DNA of 64,000 bases from Codonopsis lanceolata (GCA_013146195.2 CM028381.1:101035002-101099001); one strand, 5' to 3'; positions 44,800 to 59,100 are shown, counted from the first letter of the stretch. Notes: generated by a model from the letters alone, not told the origin. Program-made: numbers and translations.

Positions 44800-45235
44800 G
44801 TTGATCAGAATAACTGAGGTTTCCGTACGGGTTATGAATCGGCGGCGAGGTGGCGTGTTCGGAGTGTAAATGGAGAGAATCGGCTTCTGAATCGGTGTTG
44901 TCGGAGTCGTCGGAGTGGAACTGGAGGTGAGAGCCGGAATGGGAGTGAGTGGCGTGACCAAGGCTGCGGCCGGAGAAGGAGGAGTGGAGGGTTGAGGATC
45001 ACCTTTACGGTGAGTAGGAAGATTTAAGACAGGAGATGGAGCGGCGTCGGCGAGGAATTTTCGAGATCGAAGCGGTGGAGAGAAGCCGACCGATTTGAGG
45101 GAGTGGAAGTAGGCGACATGAGCTTGGGCGGGCGTAGCGTTGGTGGATTGCTTCGTCGAGGAAAGTGCAACGTTCGCGCAGAGCGCGGCCAGGGAGATCG
45201 TCGAGCTTAGGCCGCGCCCATGTGTGAGTGAGAAG
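44800..45235 (-). pseudogene. DUF630/NRG2-like N-terminal gene fragment
   Basis: On the minus strand, in shifting frames, the segment reads KLDDLP, ALRERCTFLDEAIHQRYA, AQAHVAYFHSLKSVGF and FLADAAPSPVLNLPTH. Further down come SGSHLQFHSDDSDNTDSEAD and SLHLHSEHATSPPIHNPYGN. These match the N-terminus of plant DUF630/DUF632 proteins (NRG2 group), which begin MGC-x-SK and carry acidic Asp/Ser and His-rich stretches. The start is damaged (MGAA then a stop) and several small indels break the frame. It is a fragment of the first exon only. Confidence 0.72.
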
Positions 45236-45297
45236 GCCGTATGAAACCCCGACTATGGAAATAACGCAGCCCATGTCCGGATTCTTTGTTTTCACAG

Positions 45298-45499
45298 CAA
45301 GCAGGAGCCGAATCCAAGTAGGCGACGCTCTCTTTCTGATTTAGGTTCGATAACTGGGTCAAATTCTGGTAAGGGAAAGAACAGCCGGAGGCAAAATAGA
45401 TGGGGTTCTGGAGATCAATCCCCTCGCACTGCATCGCCAGAATCACAGACCATGGATTCATTTGGTGGATACTTGCATAATGCTGTGAAATTCATCTGA
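45298..45499 (+). pseudogene. Third captured exon-like fragment (unidentified)
   Basis: After TTGTTTTCACAG, a convincing splice acceptor, a 66-codon frame reads KQEPNPSRRRSLSDLGSITG, then SRRQNRWGSGDQSPRTASPE and SQTMDSFGGYLHNAVKFI before a stop. It is rich in Ser, Arg and Gly like a disordered region of a regulatory or cytoskeletal protein. I cannot name the parent gene; it may or may not be the same gene as the 44,577 fragment. It runs directly into the GGCATCAG array. Confidence 0.45.
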
Positions 45500-45778
45500 T
45501 GCCAAGGCCTGGCATCAAAGTTTTTGGCATCAGCAATAATGGTGGGCATCAGCATTTTGGCATCAGCAATCTGATGCCAAAACTTGGCATCAGAGTTTTT
45601 GGCATCAGCAATAACGGTGGGCATCAGCATTTTGGCATCAGCATTTTGGCATCGGCAACAATTGTAGGCATCAGCATTTCACCTGATGCCAAGATTTGGC
45701 ATCAGCATTTTTGGCATCAGAAATATTTTTGGCATCAGAATTAATCATCCTGATGCCAAGGCTTGGCATCAGAGTTTT
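45494..45778. repeat. Palindromic GGCATCAG / CTGATGCC array
   Basis: About 285 bp with some 20 copies of TTGGCATCAG or its complement CTGATGCCAA, often paired as hairpins (CTGATGCCAA-GGC-TTGGCATCAG). Dense short palindromic motifs of this kind are typical of CACTA subterminal regions. No CACTA terminus was found next to it, so the class is inferred. Confidence 0.8.
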
Positions 45779-45789
45779 CATTAATGTCA

Positions 45790-48700
45790 TTTTTGTCATT
45801 TGGCAAGCAATTTGTAGTTATATGAAATGTCCAAAAAATTGATGGTCCTAGATGAAAAGATGTTTTCAAAATTGTACCCACTTGAAATTCCCCCTAAGTT
45901 TTATGAATTGGGATCCATAAGATGGTCACACACAAGACCTACTCAATATGCAATTACATGTTATGAGTTTCGTGTAAAGCCTAAACAACTCACTTTTAAG
46001 GTAAGGGGCAGAGGTCTTTTTGTTTCTCTTGTAGATTTTCAAACATAGACTCTTGTGTTAATTATATATCCTTTAATAATTAGATTTTTTTAAACAAAAG
46101 CTTTTTAAGTTGAACGAAAGAAATATCTAATTAGTCATCATTAATGTAATTCAAGAATAATTAAGAATCGACAAGCTCAAGCAGCTAGGTGGCTCACCTC
46201 AGTGACCCATGACATGACCGAATAGGTGGGTTGCAGCCTTGGTGGATTGAACCAACACGGGGCGGTTATGGGTGGCAGTTGTAACTACAATCCACTCGAA
46301 TGGGTGCATACGAATGGTTACGGGCTGAAGAAGTGGGTGATTACTGATCAAGCCCGTTCTGCTGGTCGGTTGGGCACGAAGGGGTGCAAGTTGGACAGGT
46401 TCACTAAACCAATTTGCAACCTATCAAACCTGAATTGTGGCTATTGACCAACGACACCACATCTTTTTAATTAGTATATATAGACCCCCCGGATTGACCA
46501 TTCTTTACACTAGCATCCAAAAAGTTAAGAGTGTTAGAATACTTTCTCATACTATTGCATAAACTCCATTCCCGAAGTCTTGGAAGTTCTAAAACACAAA
46601 TTAGTTCGTCGTAATCGACGTTTTGAAGTGCTTCTAAACGTCAATAAAAATGGGGTAACTGGAAAAAATCTACCCATATATGTAAACAATTCGAGCTTTG
46701 GCAAGCTTGGGTAAGATACACACACACACACACTCTGTGTAATTTGGTTGACATAATACTCGTACTCGCCAAAATGAGCTTTATGTGACATGTTTTAATC
46801 AATTTCAGTTTTAATCACCCAAAAGATCTGAGGTTCTCTCGTTCCAAAATGCACCAGCTCAAGAAGAGAATGTGGGATAACAACATTCGAACATTGGCTC
46901 TTAGTATAAGAAGGAGAGTCGACGTTCGAACATTAGCTCTCAATATAAGAAGGAGAGTCGACTACAGGATGTGCGTTTAGCAGACCAAGAGTGTTGCACC
47001 CAACGCCAAAGGAAGTTTACACTCGGACATCGTTTTAATTGGCCTTTTGCATCGCAAATGAGAACCCAACAAGGACAAACAATTTTATTTTTGGAGAAAA
47101 TGTTGGTCGGTACCTTTTGCCAACTTTTTAACTGCTTAAATCCCTTTTTTACAACCGATAAAAGACATTTTTCAAAATATTGTTTCTAAAATGTCCATAT
47201 CGTCTCTTTCCACAGCTCAGACCATCATTTCTTTCACAAATCCAACTTATTCTTCTTAAATTGTTCGAAAATCACAATTGTTGTAATAAAACGGGGATCG
47301 ACCTAGAATAGAAAAAGAAGACTTGCGACAGAGAATGAGGAAGAAGGCGGAAGAGATGCGGAATAAAGGAGTAAGAAGAAGACTTACGACGGATGAGGAG
47401 GAAGAAGGCAAAAGAGATGCAGATGAAACCAGTTTCGCGGTGCATGGAATTTCAGTCGCGATGTATCGATTTAGATTTGTGAAGCATCAATATGGAGTCC
47501 TGGTGCATCGTTATGAAGTGGGAATGGACCAGTTTGAATCGCGATTCACCACTATGAAATGGAAATGACAGTTACACAATTCAATTTAGAATTGTGCATC
47601 GCGATTCAAAATTGAAGGTTATATACTACAAGTTCGTTATCTACAAGGAATCATGAGTTACCTCGTGCGAACTTGAACTTTGAGCAAAGCGAAAGACTTT
47701 CTGCTTGAACTACGATTTACGTATGTCACGAACGTTGATACTGCAAGTCTCTCTCATTGAGTTGATATCACGTAGCACGAATATCAATCTCTGGTTCACA
47801 TCGCAAATCCAAGTCTCTCGATAGTTAGGCTAAATGGGGTATTTGGTGAGATAGAATATAGGACAGAGAGAGAGTAGGGGTGGCCAAACCACAGAAGACG
47901 TGTTCTAGCTTAGGGTTTTATCTCTTTACTTGTCATATTTATATTATTGTACACGAAACCCTATTTCTTGTAGGTTAAGTTAAGTCAATCTCAAACCCCT
48001 TCGAATTAGGAAACTAATTAACCTTTAATAATATAATTACGGTTCATGTGTGCGGAAGTAAATAATCGGGCCAAGAGCCCAATTGATAACAAAAATCAAA
48101 AATCACGATGCACAAACCATAAATCACGATGAGCATAATCATGCATGAAAATCATGCATCACGATTCAAAATCTTGCATCGTGATGCATGGACTCATGCT
48201 TACCACGCGCATGTTTGGTTATTAAGGATATCGTAGTTTTTTCGTCCCCCAAAAATGTCTTTTTCTAAAAAATTTAAAACATATTTAACTGAAACGGTTG
48301 AAAACATTTGAAAAGGGACCAAACAAATTTCACCCTTTATTTTTTATTATTTTACGGGGGAGGGGAGTTAAGAGTTGTTATCATTTGGGCACTAGTTAAA
48401 GAGAAAGAGAGGTTTAACAAATAACACTAGTTGGTCAACTTATACGATCCAGGCGGGGAATGTGGGATTCAATTTTTTATTATTTGCAAAGATGACTGGC
48501 TACTCCTCAAATGACATTACTTGGTCAACTTATATTGAAAGAGTAAATTCTTGTACAAAGAGTACACCGGAATAGGGAATAAGGTGAGAAAAGAGAGGAA
48601 GAGAGAGAAAAAAGAAAGATAAAAATAAAATACAAATTTAGTTTGTTTATATTAAGTAGTTAATACCGAAATATTGGTGCGTGAGTAAGGAGAGAAAAGA

Positions 48701-50183
48701 GAGGAAGAGAGAGAAAGAGGAGAGAAAAGAGGGAGGCAATCTGTGGAAATAAACTATCATACACGTTTGAAGTATATGAGAGTTAATCCTGATCGGTAGG
48801 GTAGTTGTGTTTGCTAATAATCAGTCCAGGCCAGTAGTTAGTTATACCAGAGCTCTTTTATAATATAGATAGATGGATGGGTTTGAACCGATGAATAATG
48901 GCTGAGCTGCCAAACTGGCGGAAGAGCTGTTTCACCCCGCTCATAGATACATGAACCATATCGGGGGACTTCTGTCGTGTGGTGAACAACAAGAGGGTGT
49001 TTATTCAAAGCTTGTTCCTTCGCTCACGATTTTCATCCCATCCATAAGGCAATAATTCATCTTTTTATCGTTGGCGGCCTGCATGTATGCTCGAGTTGCT
49101 CAGGCAGGAGCTCTAGGGGTTCAGGAAGCGAGGCACTGTCTGAGTTGCAGTTGAGCTTGAGAAAAGACTAGCAAGCTCAAATTGAAAGGACAAAGAGCGG
49201 GTCAGGATTTTCCGTGGCGTGGCCAAGGAGAGAATCGCAGAGCTATCCTTTCAAGCTGAGGACCATGAGATGTTTTAATTTCCAAATGGTCTTGGAAAGT
49301 AGGAATGCGGTCTTCTATTGAAATTTTGAAAGAAACGAATTGTATGTCATGGACATTATTATGTTGTTTCATCCGTACAAAGTGTGAGTTCGAGTTGATG
49401 ATTTCTTCTTTTCTTGAAACTCTACAGCGTTAGGGGGACAAAAATTGCAGGGATGAGATTGTAACTTGCACATATCAAGAACACGGCTGCTGCTGTTTGT
49501 AAAGGGCAAATGATGTATCTGCTCTGCCATTGATATATAGCTGTCCTGTCATATAGACGAGTTTCCAGTCGCTTTCGTGCACCTTATCCATCTTTTTAAA
49601 CAGAGTGCCGGATCACTATACTGAACCTCATTCTTCTCCCACACAGAATAGCAAATGTGGTCATCACTGATTACTGTTATGGACTAATTTCAAATTATTT
49701 ATTAAGGGGAGAGAGAGAGAGAGAGAGAGAGAGAGGTCAGGTATACAATTTCTTCGATATCTTGTCTTCAAACACAAAATGAGAAAATAATGGCCAAATT
49801 GTCTGGATAATAGCTCTTCTACAGATCAGTTTGTCATGCAAAAATCATGTTAGCCACCATCTTCATTCAGAAATGATGCCAATAAATGACCGTTTGTGCT
49901 CTGTAAAATAATTGTATTTCTTCTTTGTAATGTTTCCAACAATAAGGGCTTACTGCACTAATATGGAGCCAATCCAAAACTTTGAGACCATATCGCAGCT
50001 CAACATACCTCAGTTGCTGCTGGTATAAAATCTTCAGTTTACAGACCTCCATAAGGCCTGTTTGCTAAGCCTGGTTAAAACTCCTCTGTTGTGTCCTTTG
50101 CTCTTAACGTTTTCACTATAAATTGTAGCCCAGGTACGAGGTAAAGAGCTTTATACATGCCACACCAAATAATACTTACTATC
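45790..50183. other. Intergenic, repeat-rich; 3' flank of the synthetase gene
   Basis: A 73-codon frame at 45,827-46,048 and shorter frames at 46,226-46,447 have no recognisable domain. (AC)n lies at about 46,718-46,733 and (GA)n at about 49,708-49,735. The GC-richer block at 48,880-49,280 has no identifiable product. The last few hundred bases before 50,184 should include the 3' untranslated region of the minus-strand synthetase gene. Confidence 0.4.
47098..48325. mobile_element. Possible MULE-like element with long diverged inverted ends
   Basis: The left end (AACTTTTTAACTGC...AAAAGACATTTTTC...CATATCG) resembles the reverse complement of the right end (AACCGTTTCAGTTAAAT...AAAAGACATTTTTG...CGATATCC) over about 100 bp. 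The interior carries GCATCGCGATTC-type repeats and no transposase. No target duplication was confirmed. Confidence 0.4.
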
Positions 50184-53100
50184 TCAGCTGACTGCCGCTA
50201 AAGCAGGAAGCGGTTGACCAGCAACAACGTCATAACAGCGGCTACATAGCAAGGGGTGCTCAGTGAAAGAACCTACTTGAGGTGTGAAATTCCAGCACCT
50301 TTCACACTTCGAACCGTCTGCGCGGGACACACCAATCCAGACTTTCTTGTCTCCTTGAATAAGATATTCTCCAGTGAATGGTATATTCTGAATCTGTTCA
50401 TTGTCCAAGGATGAAAGAATCTCAACCTGAAGATCACCGACAAGTGAAAGTTTTAACATCTTAATTTTATTGTTCTGAAGAGTAATCCATCAACTTAGAT
50501 ATGGTAGAAAATATCCAAAACTATTGTGGAGTTACTGTACTGGTCACTCTGTGTCACTTTAAGAATCCTTCTTTCTATTTAGAACATTCCATATAAGTTG
50601 CATGTTTTCAAGTTTACCTTTAACTTAGAACTACTACTTTAATCCTTAAATAAAATGATATTAATGGAAAACATTTTAATCCTTCAAATGTTTTACTTCC
50701 AGGCCTCAACAAATTCAGTGGAAGGAGGGAGAATATCTAATAACTAAATTTAATGCCTCATCATTCCATTTGGTGGCAGAACTACTTTTTATGCCAAACA
50801 TGTACATACTACAAGTCTACAAGCAACAGAAACCATATGTCCACTAAAGAGACACTATAAACAACTGGTGCAATTGTAAGATGTTTTGTTGCAAGCCAAC
50901 GGACATGCTTATGAAATGTAATGCAAGTTTTCTGACACGAGAAAGTGGAACCTAGAACTTTGACTTGTCTGATAGAAACAAATGTACCTGAGATGTTAAG
51001 AATATGCGATGCAACGAGTCAGCTTCATTTTTAGCTTCACACATTCCACTCAATTTTGTAGCAAGCCCATCGTCTACGATGTGGAGATAGACCTTCGCCT
51101 CCAAGCTGGAACCAATCAATTTCCCAGTGCGAGCTGTCTCCAGGGTTTTATTTACCTCAGTTCTCAGCTGGCAGAGTAGCTTAAATTAAAAACGAATAAA
51201 GTGTTGCCAAAACTATAAACCAAACTAGTACTTTCAACATCTTGCAGACATAATTCCAAATAACTAGTACAAGAAAGTGATAGGCATCAATCATCAATGA
51301 TCTAACATTTTAAAGAAACAGGACAAAAGAGTGGAAATCAGAAGCAGCTTTGTGAGAATAGGCATGAATGCAGGAAGAGATTGGTGTTGTCACGGTTGTG
51401 GGCTTTTACGTCTGCGCACCTGTGTGTGTGTATGTGAGTTCCAAAAGTATACGACATCTTTGCTATTTTACATTAGTTAACACATTCCTGCCTCACTGAA
51501 GGCCAGCAACCTAAGAAACAATTATAATACTGTAATAATAAAACGAACTGGCCCTCTCATGATATTTTCAAACCAGGCAACAAAATAATTCTTAAACCGG
51601 AGGCGAAATGAGAGAAGAGTTCAAACTTTGGCTATAAAAATCTTGACGCTCAAACATGGTACTATAAATGACAACATACAGGTTTATTAGCAACAATTTA
51701 AAGACCACTAACTGACCTTCAATTTATCCATCTAGAGTCTAGATTAGGGTAGTGGCTGCTTCCTTTTTCAAAAACAACAATCATCCATTTATGAATTAAT
51801 GATGAAACTATCCTTTAGAAATGATAGAAACAAAAATGAAACTTGATCTTCACCATGCAATAAAACATATAACCAGACTACATAATATATTAAGGTCAGT
51901 TATTAGTGAGTAGCAGAGGTCACCTCTAGAATTCTCCCCCAAAATTCATTTTTTTCTGCTGGAAAAGCAAGCCAGCTTTCGTTTAGTGCTGGCCATCTTG
52001 ACTCGAAAACAAATTTGATAGCATTAACGTCTCCTTCAGCAGCATATTCAAAAGGAAGATGCTGCCATACATCCTCAGCCAAATGAGGCAGAATTGGTGC
52101 AATTAACCTCACAATGGAAAGTAGGTGTGCTGAGAGAACTGTTTGACAACTTCTTCTGGTAAAACTTGTAGTACCACTGAAAAAATATAAACTTAAAAAG
52201 TCTACTCAATCTGTTTGGAAAATAGATATTTAATACTGTATAAAAAGATCTATCAAGTGCTTGACACGGAGTCAAGAAAGTGCATGTTAAAAGTACAGGT
52301 GAACATCTTGTAATTGGATAAGAAAATAGCAAATACAGTAAAAAGAAATCCTCAGTTGCTTCATATACTAAATACTATACTTAACCAAAGTAAGACAAAA
52401 CTGCTCGAGATGTAACAGAATGTAGCCACATGATATAAAACTAATGTGAGAATCTATTTTAAAAATGAAGGGGTAGAGCCTTGTTGTCACAACAAAGAAC
52501 AAAGACTTGGATTATTTACTCAAAAATATCACAAAGGTTACACAACAAAGTTGGCAACTAATTACGACGTTATATACAGTAAAAAAAATGAAGGATCCAT
52601 TTAAAAAGGTTGTGAATGAAATACTTTTTAACAATATATAACTAGGCATGGGAATGGACTTGTGTACCCTCAAACTTGTTTGATTAATCTCCAAAGATGC
52701 GAGTGTCGAAAGCCAGAGAACTCTACCTGATGTTAGGGTTATGATAGTCATTCTTAGAGCAATATGAAGCATAGATGCATAACAACTACTATTGCATAAT
52801 ATGCCTTCGGATATAAGAGCAATTTTCAAGAAAACTACAATTTGTCATTGTGGGTATCATAACAGGTGCAGCATCATGCTCTTCACAACTACTGTAGCAG
52901 TTCACTGTGAGATTTAGTTTACAAACTCTCTCTCGTCCACTTGAATCATTACTCTCTATTGCCGAAACCAAAGATGATTCAGAGGAAAGGATCTAATTAT
53001 TACTCCCTCCGTCCCAAAATGATTGTCATGTTAGACTCGGCACACAGATTAAGGAAAAACAATTGACTTGATTATTAATGCAGGTATAATGCGTAGTTTC

Positions 53101-56100
53101 CTTTAAAGCCCATGTGCATGTGACCCATAGTTAAAGTAGGAAGAAAAAAATAACCGTGTAATGGTAAGAGTGTTGTAATGATTGTCGTGTTCTTTAGAAC
53201 GCCCTTTCTCGGAAGAGGAGGTTTTGGCAGCCTTGCGTAGTATGAATGGTGATAAGGCTCCGGGTCCTGATGGTTTCTCTATAGCCTTCTACTCTACTTG
53301 TTGGGAGATTCTTAAGGATAACATTATGGATGTGTTCCACTATTTCCATGCCAATTTGTGCTTCGAGAAGAGTTTCAATGCCACTTTTATCACTCTTATC
53401 CCGAAGAAGGCCGGTGCTACAAATTTGGGAGATTTTAGACCTATCAGTCTGGTGGGAGGTTTTTATAAAATTCTTTCTAAAGTGTTGTCAATCAGATTGC
53501 GACACGTGATTGCGAAGTTGGTATCGGATTCTCAACATGCATTTGTGTTGGAGAGACAAATTATAGATGCGTCGTTTATCGCCAATGAGGTTGTGGATTT
53601 AAGGATGCAACAGGGATGTCCCGGGTTGATGTGTAAACTGGATATCGAGAAGGCATATGACCATGTTAATTGGGAGTTTTTGTTGTTTTTAATGGAAAGG
53701 ATGGGATTCGGTGTTAAATGGAGGAAGTGGATTTTGTTCTCGCATCTCTTACGCTCGGTTCTCGGTTTTGGTTAATGGCGAACCTTTGGTTTTTTGCTAG
53801 TTCGAGGGGGCCGAGGCAAGGAGATCCTCTCTCCTTTCCTATTCATCATTATTATGGAAGCTTTAAGCAGTTTTATTGAGAAAGCTGTGAAAGGAGGATT
53901 TATTCGTGGTTTCGGGTTGGGAAGGTATAGAGGTGAGGAGGTTGCCATCTCTCACTTGCTCTTTGCGAGATGATACTTTAATTTTCTCGATCGAGATGGG
54001 GCAGTTGGGTTATCTTCGTCTTGTGCTCATTTTCTTCCGGATGGTGTCGGGCTGCGAATTAATATTGCAAAGAGTGAAATCATTCCGGTGGGTGTGGTGG
54101 AGAATATTCATCGCCTTGCTTCAGTGTTTGGGTGCAAGGTTGCTCATCTACCTTCGACTTATCTTGGTCTGCCGATTGGTGCGTCTTTCAAAAGTAGAGC
54201 TATGTGGAATCCGGTGATTGAAAGATTTGGTCGGCGGTTGACGGGGTGGAAGAAACAGCTATTGTCCAAAGCGGGTAGACTTACGCTTATTCAAAATACT
54301 TTATCCAGTCTACCCACTTATTTCCTTTCGCTTTTTGTGGTGCCTCGGTCGCAATATTTTGGAAAAGATGGAGAGAGACTTCTTGTGGGAGGGTCGAGGG
54401 AGGAGCATAAAATCCATTTAGTTAATTGGGATAAGGTTTGTTTGAACATCGTGAAAGGAGGCTTAGGTATCAAAAAGCTAAGTTGTTTCAATTCGGCTTT
54501 ACTTGGTAAATGGTTTTGGCGATATATGGAGGAAGAGCATGGGTTATGGAGGAGGGTGGTGATCAGTAGATATGGAGAGGGTGATCATTTTTGGTTTCCT
54601 AAAATCGTTGTCGGTTCTTTTGGGTCAGGAGTTTGGAAAGGGATTTGTAAAGGGTGGGCGCAGTTTGAAAGGTTTGTTTCTTTTGAGGTTGGCAATGGTT
54701 CGAGAGTGAGATTTTGGAAAGATAAGTGGTGTGGGGAAGAAGAACTATGGAGAGTCTATCTGAGTTGTACAATTTGGCGGTGGATAAAACCGCTATGTTA
54801 GTTCGGTGTTGCATATTGATCGAGGTAGAGTGGTGCGGAATCCCTTGTTTCGTAGGGATCTTCAAGATTGGGAGATGGAGGTTTGTGGAAATTTTTTCAC
54901 TTCGCTTTATTCGCTTGATTGACGGGAGTAGAATTGATAAGGCAAGGTGGGATGCATCGAACAACAAAAAGTTCTCTGTTAAATCTTATTTTTGTGCTAT
55001 GTCGGGCACAGTGGGGGATCCCTTTCCTTGGAAAGGTATTTGGAAGAGTATTGCTCCCAGTCGTGTTGCATGTTTTGTTTGGGAAGCTTGTCATGAGGCG
55101 ATTCTTACGGGAGAAAACATTCGCAAAAGGGGGATGGTTTATGTGAACCGGTGTTACATGTGTAAAGGCGACGAAGAGAGCGTTAATCACTTGTTACTGC
55201 ATTGTCCGGTGGCTCGCTCTCTATGGTATCTTGTTATGGGTCTTTTTGGGATCTCGTGGGTAATGCCCGTTCGTTCGGGGATGCTTTTGAGTTGGTCCCG
55301 TTCAATCATAGGAGGAGTAATATTCTTTGGGGTGCTATTCGCGGCGGGTGTCCGGTGGACTATTTGGAAAGAGCGGAAGCAGGAGAATTTTCGATAATGG
55401 TGAGGTTACACTGGATCAATTGAGACCTGTCTTTGCGCACATTGTTTTTGTGGTGTTCACGAGATGATTCTCTTGGGCATTCTTTTGTGGATTTTGTGAA
55501 TAGTTTTAGAGCTGAGTAGTTTGTATACCCCTAGTGTACAAAGGCTGCGTCACCTGTTTTGACGCCTGTTATTTATATATACTCTTTACTTATCAAAAAA
55601 AAATAATTTTAGGATGGAGGGAGTATTAGATTCTATAAAGCAAAAACTATGCATAGAACTTTGACAGCATTCTAATGGACACCGGCCACTAATAGGCTTA
55701 TAGACTTTGCCCTTGACACTATTATTCCTCTTTGAAGATTGATCACAGGGATATGCTCTGTAAGCAGTGAGCACCCAGTTGCAGGAATTCTTTTTATATA
55801 CAAGCATGAATTAGTTGTAAAGTTTTGAAAAGTGATATTTTGATTTGGACTCTTAAGATTGAATATTGAAAGCAGTACTGAAAGTGACAAGCAGAGCCTG
55901 AGGTCTCAACGTGAAACAAATATAGGGATGGCTGCAACATTACAAGTCTGGACTGAAGATAATCTTCTTTGTCAGAAGATAGAGAAAGTTAAGAAAACCT
56001 GGTCAGTGCAAAACTAGCATGTGAAAGTCTCCAATATAAGAATGAAGCAACAAAGAGTCTGAATCCATTATATTCAAGTTTTCTGTTGCACTGTCATGCG

Positions 56101-59100
56101 CAAAATTAGAATAATTACCCAACATAAAGTCGATCTTTGGCAACATCAAAGTAGAAATTTGAGAGATCAACAATCGCGAATCGTTGAATGATCTGAAATG
56201 AGGCAAACAGAAAATGATTAACATTCAATATGCATACAATAAGAAAACTATAGTATCAACTCAAATAAATCTGACCATATCAATCACTACGGCTAAGAAA
56301 TTATTTAGGATAAACAAATTGAAGCAGTGAGACAATTGATCTCATTGAGAAACAATCACTACAGAGAAAACGGAAATCAATAACAAATTTCAATTATTAA
56401 AATAGATGGGAAGACCTGAAAATAGAAACATAAATACTTCATTGAGTTCCCAAGTGCGGTTTGCAAAATATCTCAATCTAAGGTCCATCGATTCGCAGGT
56501 ACATTAATTCAAGCTCCAAAAGATAAGCATAGACCTATGTGCTCTATCATTACGATGGACTTCATGGGCTAGAACTAACAAGCTTAAACATTTCCCATAC
56601 AAAAGGCTATCAGTGTTCAATTGAGATTTACTGGTTGCCCGATAAATCATATTCTTGTCAGGTTCTCACAGTTGGGGGGGTATTAACTTATTTCTTTCTC
56701 TATTTTGCTTCTTTTCTCAATTCTATGAGCGGTAGAAATCAAAGTGAATGCTATTGTTTCAGAGGCTAGGCTCATCTTTCCCAGCTCTGACACATGACTG
56801 CACATTTAAAACCTTAACAAAAAACAAAAAGGTTATGGATATAAACCTGGAATATTTTGAAGAACTGATACTTTTCATAGCTCTCTCTAACGTTTTTCAC
56901 AATGTTTTCAAGCTGGAATAGAGCATGCTGATCAATCTCGGGAAGATCCGTATATGGAACATCATTGTCAGCCTGCAAAAAGAAGGTTATAAATTAAGTA
57001 GAACTACAAGATTTACATCAATTTGGCGAGGAACCTTTTTTATCTATAAATATCCAACCAGAAAACACATGTTTATCAGCGCTTGAAGAGTTGGACAGAA
57101 GAGTTTCCGCATCGAAAAAGCTTTTGTCACTGAATGAATGTGAGTTTGTTATGCATGAGGATGAATTACAAAGCAAGTTGTCTATTGGTGTTAATAAGAA
57201 ACATGAAAAGCAATAACTAAAGTTTGGCCTTATGGAGAAAAACTTGGTTCCTTCAAAGCATGACCAGAATCAAATAGCAAGCCTTATCAGAAATCCTGAA
57301 CATACTTTCCAATCATGAAGATTCCCCAAAAGAAACCTCAAGGTTCCCCTTAACTTCCTGTATATCTCTGACATCTGACGAAGGACTTGAGGACCAATCA
57401 TCACATCTCCTGCGTAATCTACACTTGAAACCCAGAGTCTCAGTACATCTGCTCCATAGGAAGGTGCTTCCTGACAAGAGAAATAGATATAAAGTTGGTC
57501 CACAATATCAAGAATATGATATGTTTTAAAATACTATTGCCAATAACTAACCACCAAGTTTTTCCCTCCATCAATCACAGTCCTTGGATCTACAACATTA
57601 CCCAAAGACTTGCTCATCTTTAAACCTCTTTCATCCAGCACAAATCCATGAGTTATAACACCAGAATATGGGGCCTTTCCTGCAATATTATAACAATATG
57701 GAAAAAGAATAATGTGACATTTTGCTGATTTAAATACAGAAGCAGAAGCAACATCAGATTCTCACTGTATGCGAAACAATGAAGAACTAATACAATCAAG
57801 TGCAAAGGTCTGTATCAGATCATATTACCTTTTGTAGCAACACTTGTCAACAAGGAACTTTGGAACCACCCTCGATGCTGATCTGTACCCTCAATATATA
57901 AATCTGCAGGACTACTGAGACCATCTCTTTTTTCCAACACAGCAGCCCAAGAAGAGCCTGGTGTAGACCATGAGCAATTTAACCAACAATTTCAACCTTA
58001 TAAAGCATCAAATGAGACCAAATATTACGCGGACGCATATACAAACAGTTCCAGGTATCCCCAGGTTTGAAAAATGATAGCTTAAGATGTATGTATAATA
58101 CGGTCAAAAAACATGGCTTTTTAAATGTCAGACACAAGGAAGACCAGATATATGCATTGTGGCAGTACTCTCTTTATTATGGATACTGCTACAAAACAAA
58201 AATCCTTGAAAACAAGCAACTCCAGCTTGGAATTCATTTATTGCTAGTGCTCATGAAAACCTACATTTCAAGTGTTCCACCTTTCTGTTAGTTGTCAAAG
58301 CACTTGAAATGTGTTCAAAATCGTTCGCATTCTGATAATCGAGTAATACCATAATCATATTCATATGTAGTCCCAGCTTAGTCCTGGGTTTCAACTTTCA
58401 AATCAATCATAATTGCCTACTACCCAGCAAAATACCATGCACAACTTACAAGTACTTGATCCACACAATATTATCCCGTAACTGACTTGTAGTTACAATA
58501 TCTAGGTAGTCTGTTGTAACAGTTCTACACTGAAACCTAGTCACTTCTCTTAAAAGCGTAGGGATCAATTACTCAATTCGGATAACTTAGTTATCTTAAA
58601 TATTTACTCCACTAAGTCACAAACCCAAAAGTTATTTGCTATTAAGTAGCTTTAACATCCACCCATTGACATACAGTTATTTATACTCATACTTGGTACG
58701 AATCTACCTATCATTCAGTACAGGCATACGAACATCTATTAATTGTTACAACTTATACTATTTTCATATCTCATAGCATCTACTCAATCCTCAATTGACT
58801 CCCCGCTAATTAATCCCAAAACGTAATAAGTTTATCATAGGAATAATATCATTTACAATACCTTAATTTTCTGTCAGAACTAAACAACTCAGTTGACTTA
58901 ATTATTAGTCAACTCCAATTTGACTCTGTAGAGTCAATTATAATACCACAATAATATTTTTAACAAGTAGAGACTAATATATCATTCCCTCATTTAATTC
59001 TTTAATATCATACAAATTAACCCTATAGGGTCAATTATAATACTATAACACTTTTGGGTCACAACCGCTAATTATTAATTAGCCCCCAACTATCCAATAA

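Noticed and set aside
45827..46048. 73-codon frame next to the GGCATCAG array
   Set aside because: Could be another captured exon, but no family was recognised, so it is not annotated as a gene.
48880..49280. GC-richer block as an exon of an unknown gene
   Set aside because: No consistent frame or splice sites could be assigned.
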